Positions 32,301-44,458 of a stretch of DNA of 64,000 nt are shown here, piece after piece. How positions within the stretch are numbered: position 1 is the stretch's first letter; every line of letters starts with the position of its first letter. The DNA lies in contig NC_088942.1 of NCBI RefSeq assembly GCF_033473495.1, forward strand, positions 744,001 to 808,000. The letters run 5' to 3'. Under the pieces are notes generated by a model that saw only the letters and a program-made list of their open reading frames with translations, had not been told where the DNA came from and did no database searches. The position numbers were made by a program, and so were the translations under genes. Origin of the DNA: Cercospora beticola. Taxonomy: Eukaryota > Ascomycota > Dothideomycetes > Mycosphaerellales > Mycosphaerellaceae.

Positions 32301-35300
32301 ACACGTCAACAGCGCGGGCAGGCCAGGCAACCTTAAAGTGCGCCACATCGGAAGCGGAGTGCACAAGCATTCCAGCATGCGCTCCTCCAGCACATGGGAG
32401 CACTTCCCATTAGCCTGCGCCGACCCTCTGCCATGCCCCAGAAGGGCAGCTCGAAGTTATTGTTTCACAGTTGAGGGAGCGGCGTGGCAGATGTCGTGCA
32501 CGAGGTGCCGTCCTGCGCTGCTGCTGTTGAAAATCCGCCCAGGCAGCTCCCTCCATCTGGCGATCGCACGCGCGCCCGGGCGGGGTCACGTTCACCGCTC
32601 TTCTGCCCGCCCACAGCTCCGCGGTCTGATTGGGGCCGAGCACAAACGATGCCCTCGCGCTCATCATCACCGAGTTCCACTCGGATGCCATCTGTACAAC
32701 ACAGATGTCTCGCAGCAGGCAGCTCGTCAGGGTCGGTGCCCCCCATGCCACGAAAAGGCGAGACACGAGCATGCTGCTCTCGCCATTGTTCGCACCATCT
32801 GACCTCGTCTGCTCCACCCCAAGTGCCCGAGCTTGTTCATGCCAGCGTGAAGCACCAGTATTCCCCAGATCGCCATGCACAAGTGGGATCTTGCTTGTGA
32901 GCCTGTATGCTGTATGCATCGGCAGCGGCGCGCGATTGCGCACTTCACGGCAGCAGACGCTTGCATGCGCAGCTGGTGGGCATTGCATGATGTGCGGCGC
33001 CGGGCAATTCTGCATTGCGCCTTTATCCGCCGCAGCGCAACGTGCCAGGCACTTCCCTCTCACAGAGCTCTGCCCTGAGAACTGCACTGCTTCAGCATCG
33101 TGAGCGGAGGCTCGAGAGAGCTGGGGCCGAAAGGGTCTCGACACTTCCGTCTTGCGGTGTGCCTTACTCGACCTCCCGACGAGGTGTACACAAGGAGCTT
33201 CCTGGTCGTGCCAATTCTTTCCCTCCGTGTCACGCGATCGGTCATCTCGTTGATGGCACAGCTGACTCGCGATCCAGACCTTTCCGGCCTGTCGTGTAAA
33301 CGATCATGGCCAAAGCAGGATTTCTAAAATCGTCCACCTGAGCGGTGATCCAAAAGCGTCCACGCTACGTATGACAACATTGTCAAAGTCGCGGTGTGCT
33401 GACTCGATTTGCTGCCACCAGCAATCGTTGTAATAGCGCGGGACAAGTCCTTAGTACCCTTACCAGGCATCTTCACTCCCAACATCATGGCAAGATTTGA
33501 AGCATAATTGTTTAAGAGCTTCGGATGCGTCTACGTGCTTGTCATCCTTCCCGATAGAGTGTGCGGCCACGCACAGCGCTCAGGCTTGCTGCGCGTGACA
33601 CTGACTCGAATCTCTCCGATCTCTCGGGCATTGGTACAGCAAGAACATATACAAGTGCTTCCACTAGAGCAGATCGGCTGTCCATCAAACATAGCGCGAC
33701 TGAACGCCTTCAAACGCGTGTGTCAAGTTGAGATACGAGCAGATACGCCATGGCGCAGGCGTTGCGTTCGCCGTCGTTTGAGCTGTCCGAAGCATTGGCT
33801 CGAGTGCCCTGCGTCGAGGCAAAGTGCCAATTTGTCACCTAGGCTGAGCGTATGAGTCGGTCTGTATCATTTGGCGAACGACTACCTTCACAACGGCACC
33901 GCTTTATCGTCTGGAGTTGACGCAGGGTCACAAGTCCACGACCCGTGGCGTGAGCAAGCAGAATATGAGAGCTACCGCCTCGACGCTGACGGTGCTCACG
34001 CGACGATGAAACGAACGGTGAAGGACACGTTGAGCCTCTCCCGTGGTGTCCATGCTATTTGCGTCCTGTCAATGCGAAGACTGACTCTCTACTGGTCTGC
34101 TGACCGCTACGCAAATGAGCGAAGGAAATGAGTATGTCGTGAGAAACCAAGCATCAGACTTGATCATGTCAGTCCAGGTAAAACCTCTAGAGGTCGGAGA
34201 TATACTGTCGGCAGATGTTTCCGGAGGACATCGCTCTAGCCATGGCCGCATGGCCGCCACAGTTGACTGACTTGACTCAACTAGGCAAGATCCACAAACT
34301 GCGAACCTCTGCAGCCCTGGTCCTGCTGCGAGTCGGTGCGAGTCTGCATTTGATGCACGAGCGCCGATGCTCGACGTGGGGGACCAGCGAGGGCGTTGCT
34401 GACCGCACGAGACAATCCCTTCCAAAGCAGGGTCCGGGAGAGCCTGTTAACATCTTCTCAACATCCTGAAACCAGAGGCGCTGCAGACTTTCGAGTCTCC
34501 AGCACGGCGTTCCTCGGGAACGGATCTGGCGTTGGGCAGCTGCACAGGAAGAGACAGAGAGCCTCCTGAAAGTATCCGATCAGCTGGACAGCTCCCGTCC
34601 ACGTCCGAAAAGATGCAGCGCAGCGCAGTAGCAGCAGTAGTGAGAAACAAAAGGTCGTTGAAAGCGGCGTGGTCTGAACCACTGCTGCATGCACTCCTGG
34701 TCATCGAAGTGCGAGATGCAGAGCTAACATAGTCTACGGTATGCACGTCTGCCCACGGCTTCGCTTGGCGTGCGTCGGGTTCCTGCAGAATCAGAGGCGG
34801 CTTCAGCGAATGCACACCGCACAACGCCGCACCTCGCCGTCGCTCGCCACTCAGCGTGCAGCGCTGACAGCTGCCTCGTATGCAGGAACACGCTTCGTGC
34901 ATTTTCGCTGGCTTCGATCAGGAGTTCCTGGCGTTGCCGCCGTTGTACGTACACGATGCCACTACTACTGTCTGACCCCCAACGCCGCGGAGGGCAATTT
35001 TCGTTGAACCAGGCCAGCCATGCAGCTACTGACGTCCGGCGAAGTGCAACGAAGCTCATGCGAAGCCGCGGATCAACAATCCAAGTCCAGTAAACCCAGC
35101 GGTAGGACAACTGCCACATCTCACACCCTATCTGCAACAAAAACTAACGAAAGCCTGTGCCTGTGCCTGTGCATCTGCAACGTCCACCAGCTAGGCGCAA
35201 AGCGCAAATCATTTCGTGCATACTATTGACAGGGCCCTTGGAGAGATCCTGATCCTCTGCTGCAACTGCCTGCACGTACTACCTACGCACGCTTACAGTA

Positions 35301-37409
35301 GCCGACATATCTCCAGCATAAGTGTCGATGCGAGTATGTACGATTACGAATTTACCGACAGCACGACGGTTGGATTTTGCAATGGCTTTATTTGTATAGG
35401 GCGGCAGTAGTGGAATGTAGGGTTTGCTGCAGTGCTGTTATAGCGAAACTTGTCTGGCGTGTGTGGATGAGGTATACATGTATGCGTCTGACGTTACTTT
35501 CGACGAAGGTGTAGCCAGTTCCACCAACCCATCATCCCTCTCTGTGCATATCTTGACATCAACAGAACATTCACTGCCAACCTGCTTGGTGGCTCATTGA
35601 TCAGACTTGATCGTGATACGCAAGCAGAAAATCGCTGATGCCGAAGTCTTGCAATGACACGAGCTTTTCGCTACCACGACTAAATCGCGGTCTGGTAGGG
35701 CGTTGCTGAAGACTACGACCATTACCACTTCCCGATACACTCTCTGGAAGAAGGAAATGCTCCGGATGCGACCCATATCTGATCGAGATACGATAACAAT
35801 TGCTCCGGCATCCTGGTGCTCGCCCCGTATATCGAGACCCGACCACTTGCGGAATGCCGTTCGGTGAGCCCGATCGAAACCCTGGTTATCACTCCAGCGA
35901 CAACCTGTTGATGAGCCACCATAGCAAGAAAAAGAGCACTGGTGATCTGCACCCTGTTCATGAGACATGGTGTCTCAGTCTACCCAAGCTTCTGTCAATC
36001 CTAGCTTACCTACCACCACCACCATCCATAGACAATTTTTCAAGAAATGTCCAACCACCGATCCGCACGGCATAGACAAGAAGTCCGCGTCCACTATCGA
36101 TTCCCATACCTGTTGACTCCGACTCAACGAACCTCCGTCTATCCCCATCAGGAGAGAGAAAACAAGAGAAGCATCAAATACCCAAGAACCAGGTCAACAA
36201 GAATCCTACAATCCTCAATCCCACCCTATCATCCACCTTCCCCAGCATCCTACCCACCTCTTTCGAAAGAAAAATCACAGGGCGAGATGCGAAAGGCTGC
36301 TCAATTCCCCCAACCATGACTATACAACCGATATCCCCAACCTCATCACATACTGAACCACGGACATGTCTACCACTCAATCACATCCTCTCTCAGAAGC
36401 CCCAATCACACATGAATCTATCAGGTCTCGTGATCGACAAACAAAGTACAGAGCAACCCGACAACCCGAATAATAACAATCCTAGGCCTTCCCTTCCCAT
36501 CAATCGATACTGTACCGGATCTTGATATCCGACATCCGGTATCCGCGTCCCATCCCGTGGACCAGCCGAACGACACGGCTCCGGACACGGCGAAGACGAT
36601 CGCGGGGAGTTCTTTCCTATCCATCAGAACGGAATCTCCATTGCAGTGCAGACATGCAACCAGTGGTAAAACTCTTCGGGTGAAGTGAAAAGTAGGGAGT
36701 GTGGGGGTCGGAACAATCATCAGGAAGATGTGCAATAGTGCGTAATGTGGTTCGGGATATGTCACAGGAGCCAAAGAAAGCATTTCCAACTAGAGGTATG
36801 GGATGGGAGATGGTGGTAAGTCTGGATGATCGCCGTGATCGAACGCAATGTGATGTCTTTCATGCAACCCCTTTACGCGTGTAAAAGTGCAACGCGTTCC
36901 GGACGCGTAGTGTATTCGTCGGGTTGTGTGTGAAGAGGAAACCCAGAAAGAAAATGAATGGAGCTAGGAGGTGATGAGCGAGGATTTCCGAGTGAACGAA
37001 CAGGAAGAGAGAGGAATTGTGATCCGGAATAAATTGCGAAAAAGGTAAATCGTGATCTCTGCGATTTGCGAGAGGGCCAATGTGAAGCGTAGAGATTCTC
37101 TGGCTGTACGAGAAACTTGCAAAACTGAGAGTGCTTGTGGGGTATTATTTGTTGCGCAGAAAGTAGGCATCAATTTCTAACGATTCGTGCAACTGAAGAA
37201 GTGTTCCCATGCATTGCCCATGGGCTCGTAATCGTACACCAAGTGTCAAACGAAACATTGGAAGAAGGGTCTCTCTTTTGAGACAACGAAAAGTCCACAC
37301 ACTACGTGTTGCAGCGCCGCCATGAAAAGGTGCGAAAAGCGACACGCTTCGCACCGCCCATCAATCTCGTCACATCCCTAGAATGCAGCTCGTGAACAGA
37401 ATCCAGCCA
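29323..37409. other. ~8 kb gene-poor region 5' of stuA
   Basis: The first ~400 bp (29323-29718) is probably further stuA coding sequence on the minus strand. Beyond that I can support no gene for 7.7 kb, in a window where most gaps are below 1 kb. Open frames up to 244 codons occur on both strands (30642-31355, 32410-33144, both minus) but overlap others and lack family features. 30.1-33.1 kb is G+C-rich. ACGCGT occurs repeatedly, including three copies within 34 bp at 36875-36908. It may hold a long stuA leader, upstream regulatory DNA or noncoding transcripts; this is inference. Confidence 0.5.
36875..36908. promoter_or_regulatory. Cluster of three ACGCGT motifs
   Basis: ACGCGT lies at 36875-36880, 36892-36897 and 36903-36908. 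APSES/MBF-family factors, StuA included, bind CGCG-core sites such as [A/T]CGCG[T/A]N[A/C]; ACGCGTGT at 36875 fits this fully. A function here is inferred from motif clustering only. Confidence 0.35.
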
Positions 37410-39570
37410 TCAGTAGTACGTCCCTCTGCCCTCCTCCCACTTGCTTGTCTTGACATCATCCCTCTTCACCAGACTCCCGTTGTCCATGCTCTCGTCCCCT
37501 TCAAGCGGAGCAAAGCTCACTCTGCCGCTCTTCCTCCTATTGCCTCCCGAGACACCAAGTCCTGCCTCCGGACTCTCCAGCAGCCCCACTGCGCCAACCC
37601 ACTCCCACACCCGCCCAACATCTCCTGTCCTGCCCTCTCGGACCATAGGCCTCACGTTCGAATTGCTCTCCACCAGAGCCTGCACTCTCTGCCACAAAAC
37701 CTTTCTCCGGTTCGCTGAGAACTCCTCTCGCAGCACATCATCTCTCAACTGCGCGACACTCATGTAGTTCTCTTTGTACACATCCGGCTCAGTCGCATTC
37801 AGCGCAGCTTGATAGCTCAGCTTCTCCAACGCGAGAGTCGCGAGCTGCTTCGCACGCTTCTCCGTTTCGTTACCGGAAGTGATTCTATATCGTCCATAGC
37901 CTCCGCTCGTGAGGACAAGAAGAACACCTATAAGTTGCCAAAGATATCGTCTAAGAGTTTCGCGTAGCGATCGTCGGATTGCGCATGCGAGGGGGAGGGC
38001 GGCGAGGGAAGTGGATCGGAGGGTGGATTCGGTGTTGGAGCTGGCGAGGCGGAGAATCTGTCAGTTACGAAAGCCAAATGTGTAAGCGATTGTGCGCGAA
38101 GCAAGATTTCGTTTTGCTGTTGATGTTGATGGTTTGGACTTACCCGTCTGATCCAGACACGATCTCGTCTGAGTTGCTGATTTCCCCAATTGCTGCGGCC
38201 CAAAGGTCCTCGAATTCGTCGTTGCTCATGCCTTTGCGGCGCTTAGTCGCAATGGCAGCTTTCAGTGCTGTCTCTTTGAGTTCTGGCTCTGATGCCTCGC
38301 CGCATTCGTAGCGCGCGTTCTGTTCTCGAAGTGCTTCGACTGCGCGTTGCTTCACTGCTTCGACCTTGCGGGCTTTTGCGCTGTCCGGTTCGCATGTCGG
38401 TGCAATCGGGAGTGCGCCGTTGAGTGAGAGGGGGTGGTGCGTCAGTACAAAGCCGGTCTCGCAAGTCGTCTCGAGGTTCTCGCCGCAGTAGGCATGTGGA
38501 GGGCATGGCTCGCATTGTGGTCGAATCACGTCTGCCCAAGGAGGAATCTCGACGCCTCCGATCTCAGTCGATGGTTGACCAACTCCGCAATATCCCACGT
38601 TCAGCTTCTCCTGCCGCCAGAGTCCAGACGCCGCTGTTGCCATCACAAGAACGAATGCGCCTAGCCCGCGTTTCGCTGCACCGCCTGGTCGTGAGGTCTG
38701 CCGACGCGTTGGGACTAGCTCGCCCGACATCTGTGCTTGCACGAGTTGCTGTTCTTCTTCTGGTGTGAACTCTTCCGTGATCTCGACATCCTCTTGCTTC
38801 GTCACCGGCACTTCGAATGTTCTTCGTGACGGCACAATAGCGCCGTCTGTTTGCGGCTTCACAACGCCAACAGTGTCTGTTCGCCTCCGTAGCTCGCGAT
38901 GACGACGCTCGAGGTCACGCACTGCGCTCGTTGATCGCGCTGCACCCAGTGTCGTTCGCCGACGCTCGGTGTCTGTGACTCTGGCAACGGGCGGAGAGCC
39001 GCCTGATTGGAAAACATTCTCGTTCGAGAAAGGGCTGGATTCTGCTTCCTCTCTGACTGCGACCGGAGTAGCGGCACTCACTCTCGATCGTGCTCTTGAA
39101 GTGGAGCTTCGCTTGGGCGTTGGCTCTACCTCTTCCTCCACCACGGTCTCGACTGGTCGGGCGTGCTTGCCAGATACTGTTCGCGGCACACTTTCTGGAG
39201 GCGCCGTGCTGTGTCTCGCGTTCCTCGGCGTTGGCTCGACCTCTTGAGCTTCCTCTGTCCGCGCTCTCGTCGTGCGCCTGCTGCTTCGTACGGATGCAGG
39301 AGTCGGAGGTATTTCGTCGTCGCCGGCGCCTGTTCCTCTTCGACCCGTGGTGATATCCTCGATGCCCCTGCTCGTACGCTTGACGCGCGCGGCCGCGGTT
39401 CGGATCTTGCGAGCCTGGGGGACGACTTCGCTGTTGAACAGCTCAATCAATTGTGCTTTCTTGGCTGACGAAGGATAGTTGACATTGTGTTGGACGAGAA
39501 TGGATCGCAATCGTGGGACAGTCAGAGTCGACGGGTCGAAGTCCGGCTCGAGATATTGCTGGTCGTCCAT
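37410..39570 (-). CDS. SRC1: Src1/Heh1 LEM-family inner nuclear membrane protein
   Basis: Exon 1 is 39570-38144 and exon 2 is 38040-37410, giving 685 residues. The N-terminus has a HeH/SAP-like helix pair (LTVPRLRSILVQHNVNYPSS). A long basic, Ser/Thr/Arg-rich nucleoplasmic region follows, then a first membrane segment (LGAFVLVMATAASGLW), a lumenal Cys-rich stretch (CEPCPPHAYCGENLETTC), a second membrane segment (LIGVLLVLTSGGYG) and a C-terminal Man1-Src1 domain. The start MDDQQYLEPDF is preferred over an upstream ATG at 39834, whose extra 88 residues look non-conserved. The donor is GTAAGT at 38143. Two acceptors exist: CTGACAG (exon from 38057) shifts frame and truncates, while GCCAG (exon from 38040) gives the full domain and has CTGAC as its branch site. 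Yeast Src1 tethers chromatin, including rDNA and telomeres, at the nuclear rim. Confidence 0.9.
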
Positions 39571-40379
39571 GGCCGGCCAACGGGTCTGCGCCAGGCGCGG
39601 GACGGAGAAGTGTAGAGTTTGGAGCGAGTCGCTGTCGATAGTCGCGAGGACGGCGACGACGGCGAGGACTGCTATGGGCGGGGATGGATGGTGTATGGAT
39701 GGGCGCACGGGGTGCTGGTGGGAACAAGTGTTGTTCGCGGCGACTGACGAGAAGAAGGTTTCTTGTCGTCGGCAGTAAACACTGTCGCTGTGCTGCCGGA
39801 GATGTCGCGAGCGCAAGTGCCACGCGCTGATCAAGGCAGCAGAGCGGGAGACGCTGGGATTGTGCCGGTTGCTACGTCACTACTGAACTTTAGCTCTGCC
39901 GCTATTCACTTCACTCCTGGACCTTCACGTGCACAAGTACGCATAGGAGTCACTGGTGTCTGCGCAGCTGGCCGTTTCTGGTGCTCGGACGACACGTGTG
40001 GAGGGTTTGTAACGCTTGCTAATGGGGCATGTCCTGAACGTGTCATGAGCAGACCGCACGTACAGCCGGCGATCGATTATCCCTATGCGGAGCATCATAA
40101 ACATGCAAACCCTGTGGCAAGGTCGTCCTCCCAGACTAGTCATTTTCTACGGGCAACCCGAAGAATGTGAAGCAACCGACTTCACATGCGCATCTCGTAG
40201 CTCCGTTGAGGCCTACGCGTTGCCACATTGCTTGTGATCTCAGTCAAGTGAGCAAGCATGGGCGAAGGGGTTCCACGACGAGGCACAGCACTTCAGAAAA
40301 CCATCTGCCACGACTCAGTGACCGCACATTTTGTTTGGAACATCAAGTTGACACTGTGATATCTTCAACGCCAACGACC
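39571..40379. promoter_or_regulatory. Divergent promoter region of Src1 and BTB gene 1
   Basis: 0.8 kb between the Src1 start (minus) and the first BTB gene (plus). No gene is supported and no clear core-promoter motif was noted. Confidence 0.45.
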
Positions 40380-41148
40380 ATGGCTCCCGTTAGCAGCCAA
40401 CAAGCCCTCGAGCAGTCCGCGCTTACAACCTTTCTTCATCCCAAGACAGTGCCGCTAACTTTGATCAGGTTGCTCGAGATCGGAGGCTTCGCCACCGACT
40501 TCACTATCATGACGCAGACGAAGGCGTTTGCAGTCCACCAATCCGTCATCGACCGAAGTTTGCCTGACAACAATCTGGACGGCATGGCATGTGGCAACGA
40601 TGAACTAGTCCTCAATGTTACTGCCGAAGTAGCAGAGGACTTTATTCGCCATAGTTATGGACTTCAAGTTCCATGTCTTCGGCGTGTCGCTGGCTTGAAA
40701 CCTACTGTCGAACAGTGCCTGCGAGTTCTGGACTTGTCGCAACGAGCTGCAGTAGTGAGTTCAGCTTTATCTGAACAATCCTCAATCAACGCTAACGAAA
40801 TATCTATCCCAGAATTACTTTGACTATCTCACGTCAGATTGCAATAACTGGCTACGAGAGGTGGTTCAATCTAGCGCAGACGATCCCGAGCTATTGGTAG
40901 CAATCGGCGAGAATCTCCCCTACTCAAGTATCATGATGGATGAGATGACGGGCGTGTATGAGGACTTGCTCGAAAAGCTCGCAGATTCGATGCAGACTAT
41001 TCTGACGAGTCGTAAGGACTTGTTGCAGAGAGTTGTGAAGTGCGAGGAGTTACATTGTGGTGTGCTAGGTCTACTGGCCACGCGATCAGAGACCCTGCAG
41101 GGAGTCCAAAAGGCGAAGAATGACGAGGTGCTGGCGCGAAAGCATTGA
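40380..41148 (+). CDS. BTB/POZ-domain protein, copy 1
   Basis: Exons 40380-40754 and 40813-41148 are joined over a 58-nt intron (GTGAGT..ATCCCAG, branch GCTAACG) in phase, giving 236 residues. The BTB-like part has DFTIMTQTKAFAVHQSVIDR, the strand-helix core that starts BTB folds, then an ELVLNVTAEVAEDFIRHSYG segment corresponding to the YTG/YS part of the fold. The rest is helical with no kelch or other domain. Fungal BTB proteins of this size are common, lineage-expanded and mostly uncharacterised; some may act as Cul3 adaptors. The start is the ATG in CACCATGG-like context (ACCATGG). Confidence 0.78.
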
Positions 41149-41564
41149 TCGTAGTGCAGATGGCGGGGCGTGCGCGGTTTACAGAGGACCTGAAGTCAGA
41201 TTTTGGGAGACCGATGGGGCACGACGTGGTAGTGTGAGGTACGTGGCCTTCATCCAGAGGCATCGAGTGCCGTCCAGCATCGAGCGAATCAGCACGAATG
41301 CGAAGATATGTCCTGAACATTGAGCTGAGTCTCGTAGGTTGTCTTGCCTTCGCTCCGGAATGAACAGAGCTGCTGAAATGAGCTTGTTCAGTGTGGTTGC
41401 TGTGAGAGTTTGCAGCTGAAGCTCCGAGCAAAGAGCACCTCCCTGGAAGAGAGCAGCTTCCAACTTGCAAATCAGGCAGCAAGCCGCGAAACTCCAGCCA
41501 CCACCACCATCCCACCCTCTTCTAAACAGTCAACTCCCTCCAGCAATCACTGCGCGCCGACAAC

Positions 41565-42401
41565 ATGGCCGCACGCATCGCGCAAAAAGTCCTTCAAACG
41601 TAAGTTGGACTCCTGTTGGGATTTCCCTCGATTCCTTGCGCGCCTCCTCAGGCAAGACTCAGGCTCATTCATTTTATTGATATTGCGACATCCAAGGGCT
41701 CTGCTAACTACGTAAGCAGCACCTGGGATGGGAAGGATGTTGATTGGGACCCGGATCTCTTTATGGAGTGCGGAGACTTTGGTACCGTCTCGGGTCACCA
41801 GGCCATTCTGTGTGCTGCCTCTCCACACATCGCGCAAATGTGCGAGGATGCAGACTCGGTATGTTATCATTCCGAAAACAATCACAACTCGATCTATCTT
41901 TAACGCGTGACAGGACTTTGGCGAGGTGTTTATCGACTTGCCTGAGTCGAAGTCGATTGTCCGCAGCATCTGTGCGTTCATCTACGGACATGACTTCGAC
42001 CACGTCTTCATTGGCTCGGGGCAACATATGGCAGACACACTTGTGCAGTTCCTGGTTGCTGCAGATAAGGTGAGAATTGGTGCTGCCTCTTTGCACTCCA
42101 TGACCTCGCTAAAACGATGCAGTACGGGCTTCCTACCATGGGCCGGGAGATCTCAGCGTCAATGATCGAACAAATTAGGTCCATGCGTGGGACTGATCTG
42201 TGTTGTCTCAGAGTTGCGCTTCTAGAAAGTGCCCGCACGAACATTGTTCCTCAGATGGTGTTGGACATTGTGTTTGACTTCGCAGCTCGGAGGCTCAAGG
42301 AGATCATGGGTGATGACAAAGCCTGGAGTGCGCTCCAAAGCAATTCCGAGTTCCTGAAGGCGGTGCTTACGGATGCGGGCGCGCTGATCGCCGGAGATTG
42401 A
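41565..42401 (+). CDS. BTB/POZ-domain protein, copy 2
   Basis: Four exons: 41565-41599, 41720-41858, 41914-42069 and 42123-42401 (introns 120, 55 and 53 nt, all in phase), giving 202 residues. The short first exon encodes MAARIAQKVLQ. The BTB core follows: DWDPDLFMECGDFGTVSGHQAILCAASPHI, then EVFIDLPESKSIVRSICAFIYG. The C-terminal exon is helical. At the first intron, either TAAG or the next CAG could be the acceptor; both keep the frame and differ by one codon. It lies 417 bp after copy 1 and in the same orientation, consistent with tandem duplication followed by strong divergence. Confidence 0.75.
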
Positions 42402-42859
42402 GGGCGCAAGAGGTTTGCTCTCATGTTGCATCTGTCTTGCAGTACATACACTTACGAAGGCAGCAGGAGGCACTTGCTGGAATCGACCACGGCTACCACG
42501 GGAGACAAGGTCTTGAGCGCAGATTTACAGCAAGTGTCTCGCCTTGACCGAGCAATGAATATGGGCCACGTCGTTGAGCATGATCGAGTACGCCTATAGC
42601 TCTCGCGATACTGTCGAACGATTCAGTCTCTCAGTGTGAACCAGGGCACGAAAATGCAATTGACTGTGAATTGGTCTGAGTAAGCTGTTTGTCCACATGT
42701 GAAGATCTGAAATTTTGCAGCTGAAATCGAAGTGGATTCTCATGTGAACAGGTAGCTTCACCCCTCGCCTTTCCATCAATGATCAAAACCTCCTGCCAAT
42801 CCAGGAATCTTCTCCTTCTTTCCCCCATCCAGATTGGAGATACTGAACCATCACGAAAA

Positions 42860-43674
42860 ATGAATGCGCAGTACCCGCCCACCCCTGCCCAGATCAGCCT
42901 CGAACGGTCAGCCTGCGTCCCTCCTTGCTTCTATCGCCTCACTCTTGATTGATCGCGTGGAAGCGGCAGCCAGCACCACTGGCTGTGCGTCAGAGCTATA
43001 TTGAGTGGCGCTGACAATGTGCAGGCTCTGGGAGACTCAACGCGAGCGAGACTTGAAGATCATCACCGAGCAGGAAGAAGTCATCGAGGTACACAGTGAA
43101 ATCGTGTGCAAAGGTTGCCCTCGCCTGGCCGAGCATATCCAAGCCACATGCGAAAATGGTCTGAGTGTCTGTATGCCCACGGTCGTGCTCTGGGAGCTCG
43201 TTGCCTACTTGTATGGCTTCGACTTCAGTTACGACTTCGGCGAACCAGACAATGCCGTAGAAGACCTCTGTGATTCCTTCGTGGCCGCGAGAAAGGTGAG
43301 ATTGAAAGAGAGAGACAGCTGTAAGTGGAATCGTGCTGAAAATGTCGCACTTCCAACTTCCTGATTTCTGGGCACAGGCTGAGAGTGCTGTCTGCGACCT
43401 GATCCGGGGATATGACCGCGTCCAGTGTTTCTGCTTTGGGGCTTCGTTGTTCAGTGACCCCGATATGGATATCGTCGCAGTAGGCGCTATGGATCTCGCG
43501 GTGAGACTTACAGCAGCCAACCTCGACAGCATCACAGCTGAGGAGAGTGAGGAAATCCTGCGCAACCACTTTCCGTATCGTCAAGATATCGCGGAGGATT
43601 TTGCGGCCCACGTGTCCGAGTACGCCGCTGCCATGAGCCTGGCATCCCGCATCGAGCAGATCCACATGGCATAG
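42860..43674 (+). CDS. BTB/POZ-domain protein, copy 3
   Basis: Exons 42860-42906, 43025-43295 and 43378-43674 (introns 118 and 82 nt) give 204 residues. Exon 1 encodes MNAQYPPTPAQISLER. The BTB core is RDLKIITEQEEVIEVHSEIVCKGC-like with a GLSVCMPTVVLWELVAYLYG segment, followed by a C-terminal helical part. The intron between BTB core and C-terminal half sits after an AARK/AADK tripeptide at the same relative place as in copy 2 (FVAARK here, LVAADK there), which supports common descent. The first donor, GTCAGC, is weak, so the first exon is less sure than the rest. Confidence 0.72.
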
Positions 43675-44458
43675 GGGCGTTGCGATGGATGTGCTGACCC
43701 GTGGAAGAGCAAAGTATGAGCGAGGCAATAGAATCAGACATCTACGATCCATTGCGTCCTTGCAAGGCACTCAAACGAAACCGGAGAGGACGAGGCCAGC
43801 CGGAAAGATCAAAGCAGAATCTGTTCACATGTCAGACAACCCCAAATATGACGGTTAATAGCCGTTGCTAAAGGAATCGATCATATCTTGCTGCCAGAGA
43901 CCTATATTCTTTGTCACAAATACGAGCAGAGCTAGCTCAACAAGCATTTTTGACATTCCAAGAAAGCTTACGGCCGGTAATCTCAACTGTACCAAGAGCA
44001 GAAACGAGGAGTGGAGGGAGCTTATGGTAAGCTTTTGCCCGATTTGGTTGCGGTAGCTGAAGCGTTTAGGGCCCAGGGATCTAACAATGGCAATGCGGCA
44101 GCAGAGTCATCATTCCAGTCAGTACGAGACATACCTACAGAATCCATTTTGGGACTATGTATTGGGTGTAACGACGAAGCTACAAATCTGCGATCGATTG
44201 CTACGCTACAACAACGAAACGAATCGAGAACTCTGAGGCAAGCCGAAATGCACGAACAGAGTCTGCTCGCGAAAGAAGAGCAGACCGTGATCAGTGCCAC
44301 GAACCAACACCAGATACACTAAGCTGAACTAATCCTTGGGCTAGGTATACCCTCCCCGATGAACGGCGGCTCCCTTGGCAGTCGAGAGTGTGGAATATAT
44401 AAAGCGCCTGCAAACACACTCGCAGTGACAACAACTCGCCACGCTTGAGTCTTCCATC
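43675..44458. other. Intergenic region with TATA box at 44396
   Basis: No gene is supported. An open frame at 44011-44322 has no recognisable content. A TATATAAA box lies at 44396-44403, 56 bp before the start of the secreted protein. Confidence 0.5.
44396..44403 (+). promoter_or_regulatory. TATA box of the secreted-protein gene
   Basis: TATATAAA, 56 bp upstream of the ATG at 44459: a textbook TATA box with a short leader, often seen with strongly regulated genes. Confidence 0.65.

Noticed and set aside
30159..33144. Open frames of 100-244 codons on both strands upstream of stuA
   Set aside because: High G+C makes long chance frames; frames on opposite strands overlap and none shows a domain.
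44011..44322. 103-codon open frame before the secreted protein
   Set aside because: No signal, domain or clear promoter; could be a decayed gene, but the evidence is too thin.
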